A DNA stretch of 37,271 nt from Minisyncoccota bacterium (lineage in GTDB: Bacteria; Pseudomonadota; Alphaproteobacteria; Elsterales; Elsteraceae): the NCBI GenBank assembly GCA_030054295.1, contig JASGCE010000006.1, forward strand, positions 1 through 37,271. Reading direction: 5' to 3'. Both the position numbers and the translations under genes were made by a program. The notes under the pieces are model-generated. The model worked only from the letters and a program-made list of their open reading frames with translations, was not told where the DNA came from and searched no databases. This document shows, piece after piece, positions 9,234-17,256 of the stretch (position 1 is its first letter; every line of letters begins with the position of its first letter).

Positions 9234-10715
9234 CTATCCTGCAATCGAGTGGGGGCGGTGGGTAAAACCCGCCGATTTTTCTAGCACTGCCGCGCCGCGA
9301 ATCACCATGGCATCGTCAAAGGCACGACCAATCAGCTGTAACCCCAGCGGCAAGCCAGCCGAATCGAGTTTGGCCGGAATCGATATGGCGGGCAGACCCG
9401 CCAGACTCGCGGGAACCGTAAAGACATCGTTAAGATACATGGTCACCGCATCCATGGTCTTATCGCCTATGGCAAAGGCCGAACTGGGGGCGGTGGGGGT
9501 GAGCAACAGATCGACCTTGGTAAAGGCCTCGGTAAAGTCGCGGGTAATCAGATTCCGCACCTGCTGCGCCTTGCGGTAATAGGCATCATAATATCCGGCC
9601 GACAGCACATAGGTACCAATCAAGATGCGCCTTTTGACCTCGGCACCAAAACCAGCAGCCCGTGTCGCTTCATACTGTTCGTCAAGGCTGGCAGCCGGAA
9701 CTCGCAGGCCATAACGAACCCCGTCGTAACGCGCCAGATTGGCCGAGGCCTCGGCGGGGGCAATAACATAATAGGTTGGCAAGGCATATTTAGTGTGAGG
9801 CAGAGTAACCTCGAGAATCTTGGCACCGGCAGCCTTGGCCCAGCGCACCCCCTCCTCCCACATTGCGATAATCTCGGGGTTGGTGCCATCGATCCGATAT
9901 TCCTTTGGCACGCCGATTTTAACCCCCTTTAAATCGGTGGAGGCTACCGCTGCGCGAGTATCGGGAACCGGCAAATTGGCCGATGTCGAATCGAGCGGGT
10001 CAAACCCGGCCATGACTTCAAACATCAGGGCAGCATCGGCGACGCTGCGGGTCATGGGCCCCGCCTGATCGAGCGAAGAGGCAAAGGCCACCACGCCCCA
10101 CCGCGAACAGCGACCATAGCTCGGCTTAAAACCAACCAGTCCGCAAAAGGCGGCTGGTTGTCTGATTGAACCGCCAGTATCGGTACCGGTCGCCCCCATC
10201 ACCATCTCAGCGGTTACCGCCGATGCCGACCCCCCCGATGAGCCGCCGGGAACCAAGGGGGTATTGGGATCAGACCTGCGTCGCCACGGGTTGGTAACCG
10301 CATTGTAAAAACTGGTCTCGTTCGACGAACCCATGGCAAATTCATCGAGGTTGAGCTTGCCCATCATGACACTGCCCGCCGCATCCAGCCGCGCCGTCAC
10401 GGTCGAATCATAGGGGGGTTTAAATCCATCCAGAATATGACTGGCGGCGGTGGTCAAGACTCCCTTGGTGCAAAAAAGGTCCTTGTAGCCGAGGGGGATT
10501 CCTTCCAAGACTCCTGCCGTGCCAGCGGCATATTTCTGGTCGCTAATCTTGGCGCGTTCAGCGGCACTATCCAGAGTCTCGGTGATAAAGGCATTGAGAC
10601 TGCGCGAGGCGATAATGGCCGCACTATGGTCGGCGACCAGTTCAGCAGCCGAGAATTGCTTGGTCTTTAGACCCAGCAGGGCCGCGGTAATGGTAAGTTC
10701 GGTAAGTTTAGTCAT
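9234..10715 (-). CDS. gatA: Asp-tRNA(Asn)/Glu-tRNA(Gln) amidotransferase subunit A
   Basis: GatA is the glutaminase subunit of GatCAB and releases the ammonia used to amidate misacylated tRNA. It is an amidase-signature enzyme with an intact Ser-cisSer-Lys triad: Lys78 in [10 protein letters not shown], cis-Ser159 in [12 protein letters not shown] and the nucleophile Ser183 in [15 protein letters not shown]. The 493-residue length is typical. The gene begins 2 nt after the gatC stop and ends 4 nt before gatB, so the three genes form one tight operon read on the minus strand. This enzyme implies that glutaminyl- and/or asparaginyl-tRNA is made by the indirect route, the common state in Alphaproteobacteria. 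Confidence 0.98.
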   Translation of the reverse strand: MTKLTELTITAALLGLKTKQFSAAELVADHSAAIIASRSLNAFITETLDSAAERAKISDQKYAAGTAGVLEGIPLGYKDLFCTKGVLTTAASHILDGFKPPYDSTVTARLDAAGSVMMGKLNLDEFAMGSSNETSFYNAVTNPWRRRSDPNTPLVPGGSSGGSASAVTAEMVMGATGTDTGGSIRQPAAFCGLVGFKPSYGRCSRWGVVAFASSLDQAGPMTRSVADAALMFEVMAGFDPLDSTSANLPVPDTRAAVASTDLKGVKIGVPKEYRIDGTNPEIIAMWEEGVRWAKAAGAKILEVTLPHTKYALPTYYVIAPAEASANLARYDGVRYGLRVPAASLDEQYEATRAAGFGAEVKRRILIGTYVLSAGYYDAYYRKAQQVRNLITRDFTEAFTKVDLLLTPTAPSSAFAIGDKTMDAVTMYLNDVFTVPASLAGLPAISIPAKLDSAGLPLGLQLIGRAFDDAMVIRGAAVLEKSAGFTHRPHSIAG

Positions 10716-10717
10716 GA

Positions 10718-11020
10718 CTATTCCACCACCTTTGGCACAACAAAATAGCGACCGCGGTTGCCCGCAATATCCGCCTCCTGCGCATTGGACAGAACTTCGC
10801 GCTGCAGATTGGGATAGTCAACCCGATCATCGCGCATCGGCAAGGGCATGGTCACCACCCGCACCATCGGCTCGACTCCCTTGGTATCAACCTCCTGCAG
10901 CTGCTCGACGAATTTTATGATACCGTTGAGTTCGGTAATCATAGCGGGTATGGCTTCAGCGGGCAGTTTTATCCGCGCCAGCCGAGCGACTTTTTTGACA
11001 TCATCCTGATTGAGTGACAT
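10718..11020 (-). CDS. gatC: Asp-tRNA(Asn)/Glu-tRNA(Gln) amidotransferase subunit C
   Basis: GatC is the small subunit that wraps around and stabilises the GatA-GatB interface. The 100-residue protein starts [19 protein letters not shown], the characteristic N-terminal helix of the family. It contains the loop [22 protein letters not shown] and ends with the extended segment [13 protein letters not shown]. It is the first gene of the gatC-gatA-gatB-rnr run. The 63-nt space to the divergent ruvX must hold promoters for both directions, but I do not see a clear consensus there. Confidence 0.96.
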   Translation of the reverse strand: MSLNQDDVKKVARLARIKLPAEAIPAMITELNGIIKFVEQLQEVDTKGVEPMVRVVTMPLPMRDDRVDYPNLQREVLSNAQEADIAGNRGRYFVVPKVVE

Positions 11021-11083
11021 GAGATTCTCAGTAGTTTAATCAAGTTTTGACCATTTTAAAGCTTCTGTACAAGGAACGATCCC

Positions 11084-11593
11084 GTGACCAGTCCATCCAT
11101 AGCCGATTTAGAACCCATAATTCCAGTATCTTCCGACCTGGATATTATTCGCAATTGCCGAATCGCGCAACGGCGGATGCTGGGGCTGGATGTGGGGGGC
11201 AAGACCATTGGTCTAGCCCTGTCTGATCCCATGGGGCGAGTCGCCACTGCCCTCCACACCATTAACCGTAAAAAAATCGCCGTCGATGCTGCGGAACTGT
11301 TTAAGGTCATTGGTGACTATAGAATTGGTGCGCTGGTGATTGGCTTGCCGCTCGAGATGAGTGGGACCGAGGGTCGCCGTTGCCAATCGGTGCGGCAATT
11401 TGCCCGCAACCTTAAAAAAATTCCCGAATTTGCGACCCTGCCCATGGCCTTTATCGATGAGCGACTCTCGACCGCGGTGGTCGAGAGGGCGATGATCGCC
11501 GCCGACCTCTCGCGCCGCAAAAGAGACGAGCGAATCGATGCCGCCGCCGCCGCCTATATTTTGCAAAATGCATTGGAGAGGGTGAGGGAATGA
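11084..11593 (+). CDS. ruvX: RuvX/YqgF-family Holliday-junction resolvase-like nuclease
   Basis: RuvX/YqgF has an RNase H-like fold and acts in 16S rRNA 5' maturation and/or Holliday junction resolution. The first catalytic strand reads MLGLDVGGKTIGLALSD (Asp near residue 36). The second acidic motif is in FIDERLSTAVVERAMI, and the C-terminal Asp is in RRDERIDAAAAAYILQ-like sequence near residue 155. The 169-residue length is slightly above the usual 140-160 because of an N-terminal extension of about 30 residues. The GTG start at 11084 is supported by AAGGAA about 8 nt upstream. The gene is divergent from gatC, a conserved alphaproteobacterial layout. In relatives pyrB often follows directly, whereas here about 1.2 kb of repeat and accessory DNA intervenes. 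Confidence 0.93.
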   Translation: MTSPSIADLEPIIPVSSDLDIIRNCRIAQRRMLGLDVGGKTIGLALSDPMGRVATALHTINRKKIAVDAAELFKVIGDYRIGALVIGLPLEMSGTEGRRCQSVRQFARNLKKIPEFATLPMAFIDERLSTAVVERAMIAADLSRRKRDERIDAAAAAYILQNALERVRE

Positions 11594-11600
11594 GTTAATC

Positions 11601-11911
11601 TATACTCCGTTCACTTGAGAATAGAAAATTTTGTTTAGGTTTTAAAAACTATCCATTTTCGTCATTGCGAGGGAGTGCCCCGTCGGCGTAGGCCGACATT
11701 CGTCGGCGGGTGCAGCAAGCCCGCGAAGCGGTCAGATTTCTTTTTACATTAACTAATTGATTTTATAGATTATTTTGACCGCTACGCGGGTTCATTGCCA
11801 CGGCCTCCTCGCTTATGCGCCTTGCACGCGCGGCGATTTGCCTCGCAATGACGAATATGGATAGTTATTGAAATCAAAACGAAATTTTGAATTCTCAAGG
11901 CAACATCGTAT
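11601..11911. mobile_element. MITE-like palindromic element, copy A
   Basis: This is a non-coding element of about 310 bp directly after ruvX. The left arm begins TATACTCCGTTCACTTGAGA and runs to CGTCATTGCGAG (11660-11671). The right arm starts at CTCGCAATGACG (11842-11853) and ends near GCAACATCGTATG. Reverse-complementing the right arm gives the left arm with few mismatches over about 60 bp. A second inner inverted pair is CCCGCGAAGCGGTCA / TGACCGCTACGCGGG. Reverse-complemented, copy B at 16875-17178 matches this element through most of its length, including the unpaired centre. There is no ORF, so it would need a transposase supplied elsewhere. I did not find a clear target-site duplication. 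Confidence 0.75.
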
Positions 11912-11945
11912 GATAAAATGGTTTAAGTTTTAGTAATAGAATCTG

Positions 11946-11954
11946 TGCTATACT
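11946..11954 (+). promoter_or_regulatory. Candidate extended -10 promoter for the two-gene cassette
   Basis: TGC followed by TATACT at 11949-11954 makes an extended -10 element (TGnTATACT), 44 nt before the ATG at 11998. There is no convincing -35 box, which extended -10 promoters can lack. It lies just outside the right end of MITE-like copy A, so the cassette probably has its own promoter instead of reading through from ruvX. Confidence 0.4.
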
Positions 11955-11997
11955 AACTTACCTCTGCATATTTATTTCACCAAAAAGGGTGTTGATT

Positions 11998-12207
11998 ATG
12001 AAAAGTTTAAATAACGAGCCAAACAAACATTCGGGTCGAGCAGCAACCGAACCGCAGAATTTCCCCAAGGCCGACGGTTATTTTCCGATGACCAATTTAA
12101 GAATCGAAGATCTGTTGGAAACGCAAAAAATTTTGGCACCACAAATGTATAATGATGAATTCTGGGAAAACATTGAAAAGGATCCCACCCTTGTAACTAA
12201 GAGGTAA
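11998..12207 (+). CDS. Small protein of unknown function, first gene of accessory cassette
   Basis: This is a polar 69-residue protein without membrane segments or signal peptide. I do not recognise the family. The N-terminal half is low-complexity and basic (SLNNEPNKHSGR). The C-terminal half holds a conserved-looking acidic helix region (RIEDLLETQKILAPQMYNDEFWENIEKD). Two upstream in-frame starts (GTG 11989, TTG 11992) exist, but the ATG at 11998 has AAAAAGGG about 8 nt upstream and is preferred. It ends 2 nt before the next gene, whose Shine-Dalgarno (AGAGG) lies inside this stop region, so translation is probably coupled. Base composition is visibly richer in A/T than that of ruvX or pyrB. 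A small gene ahead of a larger one in a tight pair is the shape of a toxin-antitoxin module, but nothing in the sequence proves that. Confidence 0.6.
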   Translation: MKSLNNEPNKHSGRAATEPQNFPKADGYFPMTNLRIEDLLETQKILAPQMYNDEFWENIEKDPTLVTKR

Positions 12208-12209
12208 AG

Positions 12210-12731
12210 ATGCAGGATAAAAGCGATGGGTCTTCCCTACGAAAACTAAACTGGATTGAGCTTCTTCATTTCATTCGGAATATTTATATCTCAAAAGGAT
12301 ATGAAATCGAAGAAATAGATGCAGACCTAGTTAATGAAATTTCAGACTGCCTCTATCGCACCTTGGCTGGATATGATGATCTCAATCCTGCAAAAACTGC
12401 TGGACATGTATGTTTTTGGGTCAGAAGGTTAAAACCTCTCCACCAGGAATCGACATCAGCTAAGAGGATGAAAGCATTAAATGAATTCATCGCAATCGAC
12501 CTCGCTCTCTTAATCTGTATTCAAAGAATATTAATTTACAATAAAACCGACTTGACATCCACCAAGGGTATTCAGTTTGCAAAGACTACTGTGGAACAAA
12601 TTCTCCCCTATCCCATCCGGAAAGACCTTGCCATTAGTATGAGGCATTACTCCCACTCTCCCCATGGTTTGGCGATGATTTTCGAGATTCTGTTTCGAGA
12701 CTACATAAATGAACTTCGTGGTCGGTCTTAA
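12210..12731 (+). CDS. Protein of unknown function, second gene of accessory cassette
   Basis: This 173-residue protein is predicted soluble and mostly helical. I do not recognise it with confidence. The most distinctive stretch is NPAKTAGHVCFWVRRLKPLH (about residues 59-78), followed by KRMKALNEFIAIDLALLI. The C-terminus contains RHYSHSPHGLAMIFEILFRDYI. Codon use differs from the flanking genes, with frequent ATA, TTA, AGA and AAA, and the region is AT-richer. Together with the adjacent MITE-like element and the disruption of the usual ruvX-pyrB junction, this suggests horizontal acquisition. The ATG is preceded by AGAGGTAA at close spacing. Toxin, defence or regulatory roles are all possible, and none is supported directly. 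Confidence 0.65.
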   Translation: MQDKSDGSSLRKLNWIELLHFIRNIYISKGYEIEEIDADLVNEISDCLYRTLAGYDDLNPAKTAGHVCFWVRRLKPLHQESTSAKRMKALNEFIAIDLALLICIQRILIYNKTDLTSTKGIQFAKTTVEQILPYPIRKDLAISMRHYSHSPHGLAMIFEILFRDYINELRGRS

Positions 12732-12791
12732 ACCCATCCAACTCAATAAAACCCTTGTCGCATCTGGCTAATGGGTTAATAATGGCTGGCT

Positions 12792-13733
12792 ATGAAATCA
12801 ATCAACCGGCGCGATACCCCTTCGGCTTCTTCTCGGCATTTGCTGGGCATAGGGTCTATGGCGGCGAGCGAGATCATCAAACTGATGGATCGGTCTGAAT
12901 ATTATTTGGATTCGCCGCCCACAACCGACCATAAAAAGACCTTGCAGGGTAAAACCGTCATTAATCTGTTCTACGAGAATTCGACCCGCACCCGCACTTC
13001 ATTTGAATTGGCGAGTCTCAAACTCGGGGCCAATGTGATTAACATGACCGTCGATAGTTCCTCGGTCAAAAAGGGCGAGACCTTGATTGATACGGCCATG
13101 ACCCTGAATGCCATGCACCCCGACCTGTTGGTGGCGCGGCATGGGGATTCGGGGGCGGTTCATCTGCTGGCCGATAAGGTTGATTGCTCGGTCATCAATG
13201 CGGGGGACGGTCGGAACGAACATCCGACCCAGGCCCTGCTCGATGCCTTGACCATTCGTCGTTATAAAAAAAATCTGGCGGGCTTGACCATCGCCATCTG
13301 TGGCGACATAGCCCATAGTCGGGTGGCGCGGTCGAATATCTACCTGCTGACCAAGATGGGGGCACGGATTCGCGCTGTCGCCCCCGCTACCCTGCTGCCA
13401 AGTCAGATACAAAAATTGGGTGTCGAGGTTTACCACACCATGGCCGAGGGAATTGCCGACTGCGACATCATCATGATGCTGCGCCTGCAATCGGAGCGGA
13501 TGGATTCGGCACTGGTACCATCAAAACGCGAATATTTTCATTTTTTTGGGCTGGATAGTCGGTTCTTGGCCCTTGCCAAGCCCGATGCTCTGGTCATGCA
13601 TCCGGGGCCGATGAATCGCGGGGTGGAGATTGACTCGGTCATTGCCGACGATATTCGCCGCAGCCTGATTCGTCCGCAGGTCGAGGCAGGGGTAGCAGTC
13701 CGCATGGCGGTGATGGAAAGCCTGGTGGCATAG
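12792..13733 (+). CDS. pyrB: Aspartate carbamoyltransferase catalytic subunit
   Basis: PyrB condenses carbamoyl phosphate with aspartate to give carbamoyl aspartate, the committed step of pyrimidine synthesis. The carbamoyl-phosphate site is intact: STRTRT at residues 64-69, then the 80s-loop Ser/Lys in SSVKKGET (about 90-97), ARHGDSG (115-121) and HPTQ at 144-147. The aspartate-binding LQSER and HPGPMNRG motifs are in the C-terminal domain. The 313-residue length is normal for the class whose catalytic trimers associate with dihydroorotase-like partners. The next gene starts 1 nt after the stop, consistent with a joint complex. No pyrI regulatory-chain gene is nearby. There is no strong Shine-Dalgarno before the ATG. 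Confidence 0.97.
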   Translation: MKSINRRDTPSASSRHLLGIGSMAASEIIKLMDRSEYYLDSPPTTDHKKTLQGKTVINLFYENSTRTRTSFELASLKLGANVINMTVDSSSVKKGETLIDTAMTLNAMHPDLLVARHGDSGAVHLLADKVDCSVINAGDGRNEHPTQALLDALTIRRYKKNLAGLTIAICGDIAHSRVARSNIYLLTKMGARIRAVAPATLLPSQIQKLGVEVYHTMAEGIADCDIIMMLRLQSERMDSALVPSKREYFHFFGLDSRFLALAKPDALVMHPGPMNRGVEIDSVIADDIRRSLIRPQVEAGVAVRMAVMESLVA

Positions 13734-13734
13734 A

Positions 13735-15027
13735 ATGACACAAAAACCGCAATCCAGATTAATCCGTGGTGCAAGGCTGGTCGATTCCATTCAGACCAGC
13801 GACTCCCCCCAAGACCTACTGATTATCGATGGCAAGATTGCCGAGATCGGGGAGACTATCTCTGCCCCACCGCAGACCGAAACCATCGATGCGGCGGGAT
13901 TATATATTGCCCCCGGCCTCATCGACATCAGGGTTCAAACCCGCGAGCCGGGTGGCGAGCATGAGGAGACTCTGGAATCGGCGGTCGAATCGGCGGTGGC
14001 GGGTGGCATTACCCAGCTGATCTGTCTGCCCAATACCGACCCGCCGCTCGATGAGCCAGCCTTGATTGCCTGGATTCGCCAGCGCGGTCAATCCCTCGGC
14101 AAGACCCGAATTCACGCCTATGGCAGTCTGACCAAAGGTCGTCGCGGCGAGCAGCTGGCCGAGATGGGTCTGTTGCAAGAATCGGGTGCCATTGGCTTTA
14201 CCGATTCGCCGCAAGCGATTGGTTCAGCGCGGTTGATGGTTCAGGCCCTTAAATATGCGCGGGGATTTAACAGTCTGGTTCTCAGCCACCCTGAGGAGCC
14301 AAGCCTGGCCAGCGGTATGATGAATGAAGGGGAACTGGCGACCCGTTTAGGTCTGGCCGGTCGCTCATCTCTCGCCGAGACCCTGCTGGTGGAGCGCGAC
14401 TGCCTTATCAGCGAAGCCACCGGCAGTCGGCTCCATATTGGGCCCGTAACCTCGGCTGCGGCGATTGATGCCATTCGCCGCGCCAAAGCCCGCGGGGCTC
14501 GGGTGTCCTGCGACACGGCAGCCCATTACTTTACCCTGACCGAAATGGCGGTGGGCAATTGGCGCAGCTTTGCCAAGGTCGCTCCCCCATTGCGGTCGGA
14601 ATCTGACCGTCTGGCGGTGATTGCGGGATTAAAGGATGGCACCATCGATGCCGTCAGTTCTGACCATTCACCGCGAGCCCCCGACAGTAAAAGACTCCCC
14701 TTTGCTCAGGCGTCATTTGGCATGGTTGGACTCGAGACTCTGTTTCCTCTCACCCTTGATCTGTTTCATCATCATGGCTTTACCCTGGCTCAGGCACTAT
14801 CCTTGGTGACTGCAAAACCAGCGGCAATTGTTGATATCAAGGGTGGAACAATAGACAAGGGGGAACCAGCCGATTTAATCATTTTTGATCCGAACCAAGA
14901 CTGGAAAATCGACCCGGAACAGTTTAAATCCCGTTCCAAAAACAGCCCGTTGCTGGAATATCCGGTAAAGGGTAGAATTCACCAGACCCTGATCGCGGGT
15001 AGGGTTGTTTATCAGCACCAACCATAA
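13735..15027 (+). CDS. Dihydroorotase-like protein lacking zinc ligands (probable non-catalytic partner of PyrB)
   Basis: This is a class I dihydroorotase homologue of 430 residues with the usual amidohydrolase barrel. The core motifs are GLYIAPGLIDIRVQTREPG, CLPNTDPPLD, MNEGELATRLGL and SSDHSPRAPDSKRLPF. The metal-binding signature Asp-x-His-x-His is replaced by Asp64-Ile-Arg66-Val-Gln68. The position usually occupied by the His of HVS reads GPVTS (Pro237). Asp157, His185, His264 and Asp310 are retained. Enzymes with this pattern (PyrC' of Pseudomonas, and the pyrB-linked copies in Alphaproteobacteria) are known as structural, non-catalytic subunits that support PyrB. A catalytically competent dihydroorotase would then have to be encoded elsewhere. 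The gene lies 1 nt after pyrB. Databases often label such proteins pyrC. Confidence 0.9.
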   Translation: MTQKPQSRLIRGARLVDSIQTSDSPQDLLIIDGKIAEIGETISAPPQTETIDAAGLYIAPGLIDIRVQTREPGGEHEETLESAVESAVAGGITQLICLPNTDPPLDEPALIAWIRQRGQSLGKTRIHAYGSLTKGRRGEQLAEMGLLQESGAIGFTDSPQAIGSARLMVQALKYARGFNSLVLSHPEEPSLASGMMNEGELATRLGLAGRSSLAETLLVERDCLISEATGSRLHIGPVTSAAAIDAIRRAKARGARVSCDTAAHYFTLTEMAVGNWRSFAKVAPPLRSESDRLAVIAGLKDGTIDAVSSDHSPRAPDSKRLPFAQASFGMVGLETLFPLTLDLFHHHGFTLAQALSLVTAKPAAIVDIKGGTIDKGEPADLIIFDPNQDWKIDPEQFKSRSKNSPLLEYPVKGRIHQTLIAGRVVYQHQP

Positions 15028-15046
15028 TCACAACCAAGGATAGACC

Positions 15047-15658
15047 ATGACCGAAGTTACGATTCCCATGCAGATTGTTTTTATAGTCCTCGCCTATCTA
15101 TTGGGCTCCATTCCTTTCGGCTTGATTTTGACGCGGCTGGCGGGGCTTGGCGATATTCGCCAGATTGGCTCGGGCAATATTGGCGCGACCAATGTGCTGC
15201 GCACCGGTAATCGCGGCCTGGCAGCCCTGACCCTGATATTGGATGCGGTCAAGGGGGCGGCGGCGATTTTGCTGGTTCGGCTGATCTATCCCAATGCCGA
15301 TCCGACCCTGGCCTATGCGGTCGCCATGGCGGTGATTATCGGGCATATTTTTCCGCTTTGGCTGGGCTTCAAGGGTGGTAAGGGGGTTGCGACAGTGTTG
15401 GGGATTTGGCTCGCCCTGTGCTGGCCGATTGGGGTCATTGGCGCCTTGGTTTGGGTCTTGATGCTGCTGGCCTTCCGTTATTCTTCGCTCTCGGCATTGG
15501 TGGCGGTGATTATATCGGTTCCGCTGGCCTGGGTTTTTGACCTTGGCTTTGCCGGAGTCTATCTGGCCCTGATCTTGACGGCCTTAATCTGGTGGCGGCA
15601 CCGTGACAATATTGTTCGATTGCTCAAGGGAACTGAATCCAGGGTCGGCAAGAAATGA
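15047..15658 (+). CDS. plsY: Acyl-phosphate:glycerol-3-phosphate acyltransferase
   Basis: PlsY is an inner-membrane enzyme that transfers the acyl group from acyl-phosphate to glycerol-3-phosphate, making lysophosphatidic acid, the first step of phospholipid synthesis. Three conserved loops are present: LGSIPFG with the DIRQIGSGNIGATN stretch (about residues 22-46), GHIFPLWLGFKGGKGVAT (about 101-118) and a C-terminal loop before the final helix (WRHRDNI). There are about five hydrophobic helices. The ATG at 15047 has AAGGA about 7 nt upstream. A second in-frame ATG (residue 8) is possible. The gene overlaps dprA by four bases (ATGA), so translation is likely coupled. Confidence 0.97.
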   Translation: MTEVTIPMQIVFIVLAYLLGSIPFGLILTRLAGLGDIRQIGSGNIGATNVLRTGNRGLAALTLILDAVKGAAAILLVRLIYPNADPTLAYAVAMAVIIGHIFPLWLGFKGGKGVATVLGIWLALCWPIGVIGALVWVLMLLAFRYSSLSALVAVIISVPLAWVFDLGFAGVYLALILTALIWWRHRDNIVRLLKGTESRVGKK

Positions 15659-16830
15659 ATGCAAAGGCCGCGCTCAAACCCTTGACCGATGAGGAAAGGT
15701 TGGATTGGCTCCAGCTTTACCGTAGCGAAAATGTCGGCCCCATTACCTTTAACCAGCTTTTGGATCGCTTTGGTTCAGCGCGGGCGGCCTTACGGTCGCT
15801 TCCAGACCTTGGCAAAAAAGGCGGGCGGGTTTTAAAGATTGCCAGCCGCGACGATGTTACCCGCGAACTGGAGCGAAGTTACAAATTCGGCGCCAAGATC
15901 ATTGCCAGCTGCGAGCCAAACTATCCGCAGCTGCTGGCTGAACTCGAGGATGCTCCCCCCATCATCATCGTCAAGGGTTTTGAACATCTGCTCACCCGCC
16001 CCGAACTGAACCGCGCGATTGGCGTGGTTGGGGCACGCAATGCCTCGATTAACGGCTTGAATATGGCGGAGGCTATTGCCTTTGACCTCGCCAGTGCTGG
16101 TTGGATTATTGCCTCTGGTCTGGCCCGCGGCATTGATGCCGCTGCCCATCGGGGGGCCTTGCGGGCGGGTTCGGGTGGCACCATCGCCTTTATCGCCGGT
16201 GGCATTGATACTATCTATCCGCCCGAGAACGAGAGTCTGTACGAGGAGATTAGCGACCGTGGGCTGTTGGTCACCGAAGTGCCCTTTGGCGTCCAACCCA
16301 TCGCCCGCCATTTTCCGCGGCGCAATCGGTTAATATCAGGCCTGTCATTGGGGCTGTTGGTGGTGGAGGCTACCGTCAATTCCGGCTCTCTGATTACCGC
16401 GCGGTTGGCGGCGGAACAGGGGCGCGAGGTTTTTGCCATCCCCGGCTCCCCCCTCGACCCGCGCTGTCGCGGCAGTAACAGTTTGCTGCGGGATGGGGCC
16501 ATATTGACCGAATCGGCGGGGGATATTCTCGAGGCCTTTGAACAGAGGGAACTCCCCTATCGCAACAGCAAAACCGGTCTGAGTGATGTTCGGCTGACAA
16601 GGGCTCCGAATAGATCGGTCAAGTCATCTGCCCAGGTTACGACCGAGGCCGAGATTGAACTGGCCCGCAGCAGAATTCCCGAACTGCTGAGTGCAACCCC
16701 GACCGAGATTGATCGCTTGATCGAGGTTGCCAATATCGGTCGCGGTGCCGTCCAGATGGTTCTGCTGGAATTGGAACTGGCGGGGAAAGTGCAAAGACAG
16801 ATTGGTAACTCGGTTTCCCTTACCTTCTAA
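15655..16830 (+). CDS. dprA: DNA-processing protein DprA (DNA uptake recombination mediator)
   Basis: DprA binds incoming single-stranded DNA and loads RecA during natural transformation, and it is widespread even in bacteria not known to be competent. The Rossmann-like core is clear: VVGARNASINGL, ASGLARGIDAAAHRGAL, FIAGGIDTIYPPEN, FPRRNRLISGLS, VVEATVNSGSLITA and FAIPGSPLDPRCRGSN. The N-terminus (residues 10-60) has the helical SAM-like region, including ERLDWLQLYRSENVGP. The C-terminus (about 330-391) forms the winged-helix domain (SATPTEIDRLIEVANIGRGAVQMVLLELELAGKV). The length of 391 residues is typical. It is the last gene before MITE-like copy B, which separates it from topA. Confidence 0.97.
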   Translation: MNAKAALKPLTDEERLDWLQLYRSENVGPITFNQLLDRFGSARAALRSLPDLGKKGGRVLKIASRDDVTRELERSYKFGAKIIASCEPNYPQLLAELEDAPPIIIVKGFEHLLTRPELNRAIGVVGARNASINGLNMAEAIAFDLASAGWIIASGLARGIDAAAHRGALRAGSGGTIAFIAGGIDTIYPPENESLYEEISDRGLLVTEVPFGVQPIARHFPRRNRLISGLSLGLLVVEATVNSGSLITARLAAEQGREVFAIPGSPLDPRCRGSNSLLRDGAILTESAGDILEAFEQRELPYRNSKTGLSDVRLTRAPNRSVKSSAQVTTEAEIELARSRIPELLSATPTEIDRLIEVANIGRGAVQMVLLELELAGKVQRQIGNSVSLTF

Positions 16831-16874
16831 ACCCAAACCACAGAAATTCTTCACTAAGCTTTAGGTTTTTGGTA

Positions 16875-17178
16875 CTATAGTCTGTTCATTTGTGAATTCA
16901 AAACTTTGTTCAGATTTCAATAACTCTCCACATTCGTCATTGCGAGGCAAATCGCCGCGCGTGCAACGCGCATATGCGATTTGGCCGTGGCAATGAACCC
17001 GCGTAGCGGTCAAAATAATCTTTTAAAATCAAATAGTTATTTTCTTTAAAAATTCTGACCGCTTCGCGGGCTTGCTGCCACGCCTTCGGCGGTTGTGCGA
17101 GCTTCGCTCGCGCCGCCGAGGCTCGCAGTGACGATTATTAGGTTGAAACTTCTAGAATTCTTAAAGAAACTCAGTATA
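16875..17178. mobile_element. MITE-like palindromic element, copy B (inverted relative to copy A)
   Basis: This is a second ~304 bp non-coding element, between dprA and topA. The left arm starts CTATAGTCTGTTCATTTGTG and reaches CGTCATTGCGAG at 16935-16946. The right arm starts at CTCGCAGTGACG (17122-17133) and ends near AGTATA (17173-17178). Its reverse complement follows copy A almost base for base through the centre: GCAAGCCCGCGAAGCGGTCA, an AT-rich middle, then ATTTTGACCGCTACGCGGGT. The right arm is more diverged than the left. The arms could form a long hairpin in RNA, so it may attenuate read-through from dprA. The gap contains no gene. Confidence 0.75.
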
Positions 17179-17256
17179 TCTGATGATTCCACTATATTTT
17201 AATCTGATTTCTGCTATAGCATCGGACTCTTTGATAAGGTACTCTGGATTTAAAAA

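Noticed and set aside
11594-11905. CRISPR-like repeats in the palindromic gap
   Set aside because: The repeats are inverted arms of one element, not regularly spaced direct repeats with unique spacers.
12731-12777. AACCCAT...ATGGGTT inverted repeat after the two-gene cassette as a terminator
   Set aside because: The arms are only 7 bp with a 33-nt loop and no following T-run, so it is too weak to call.
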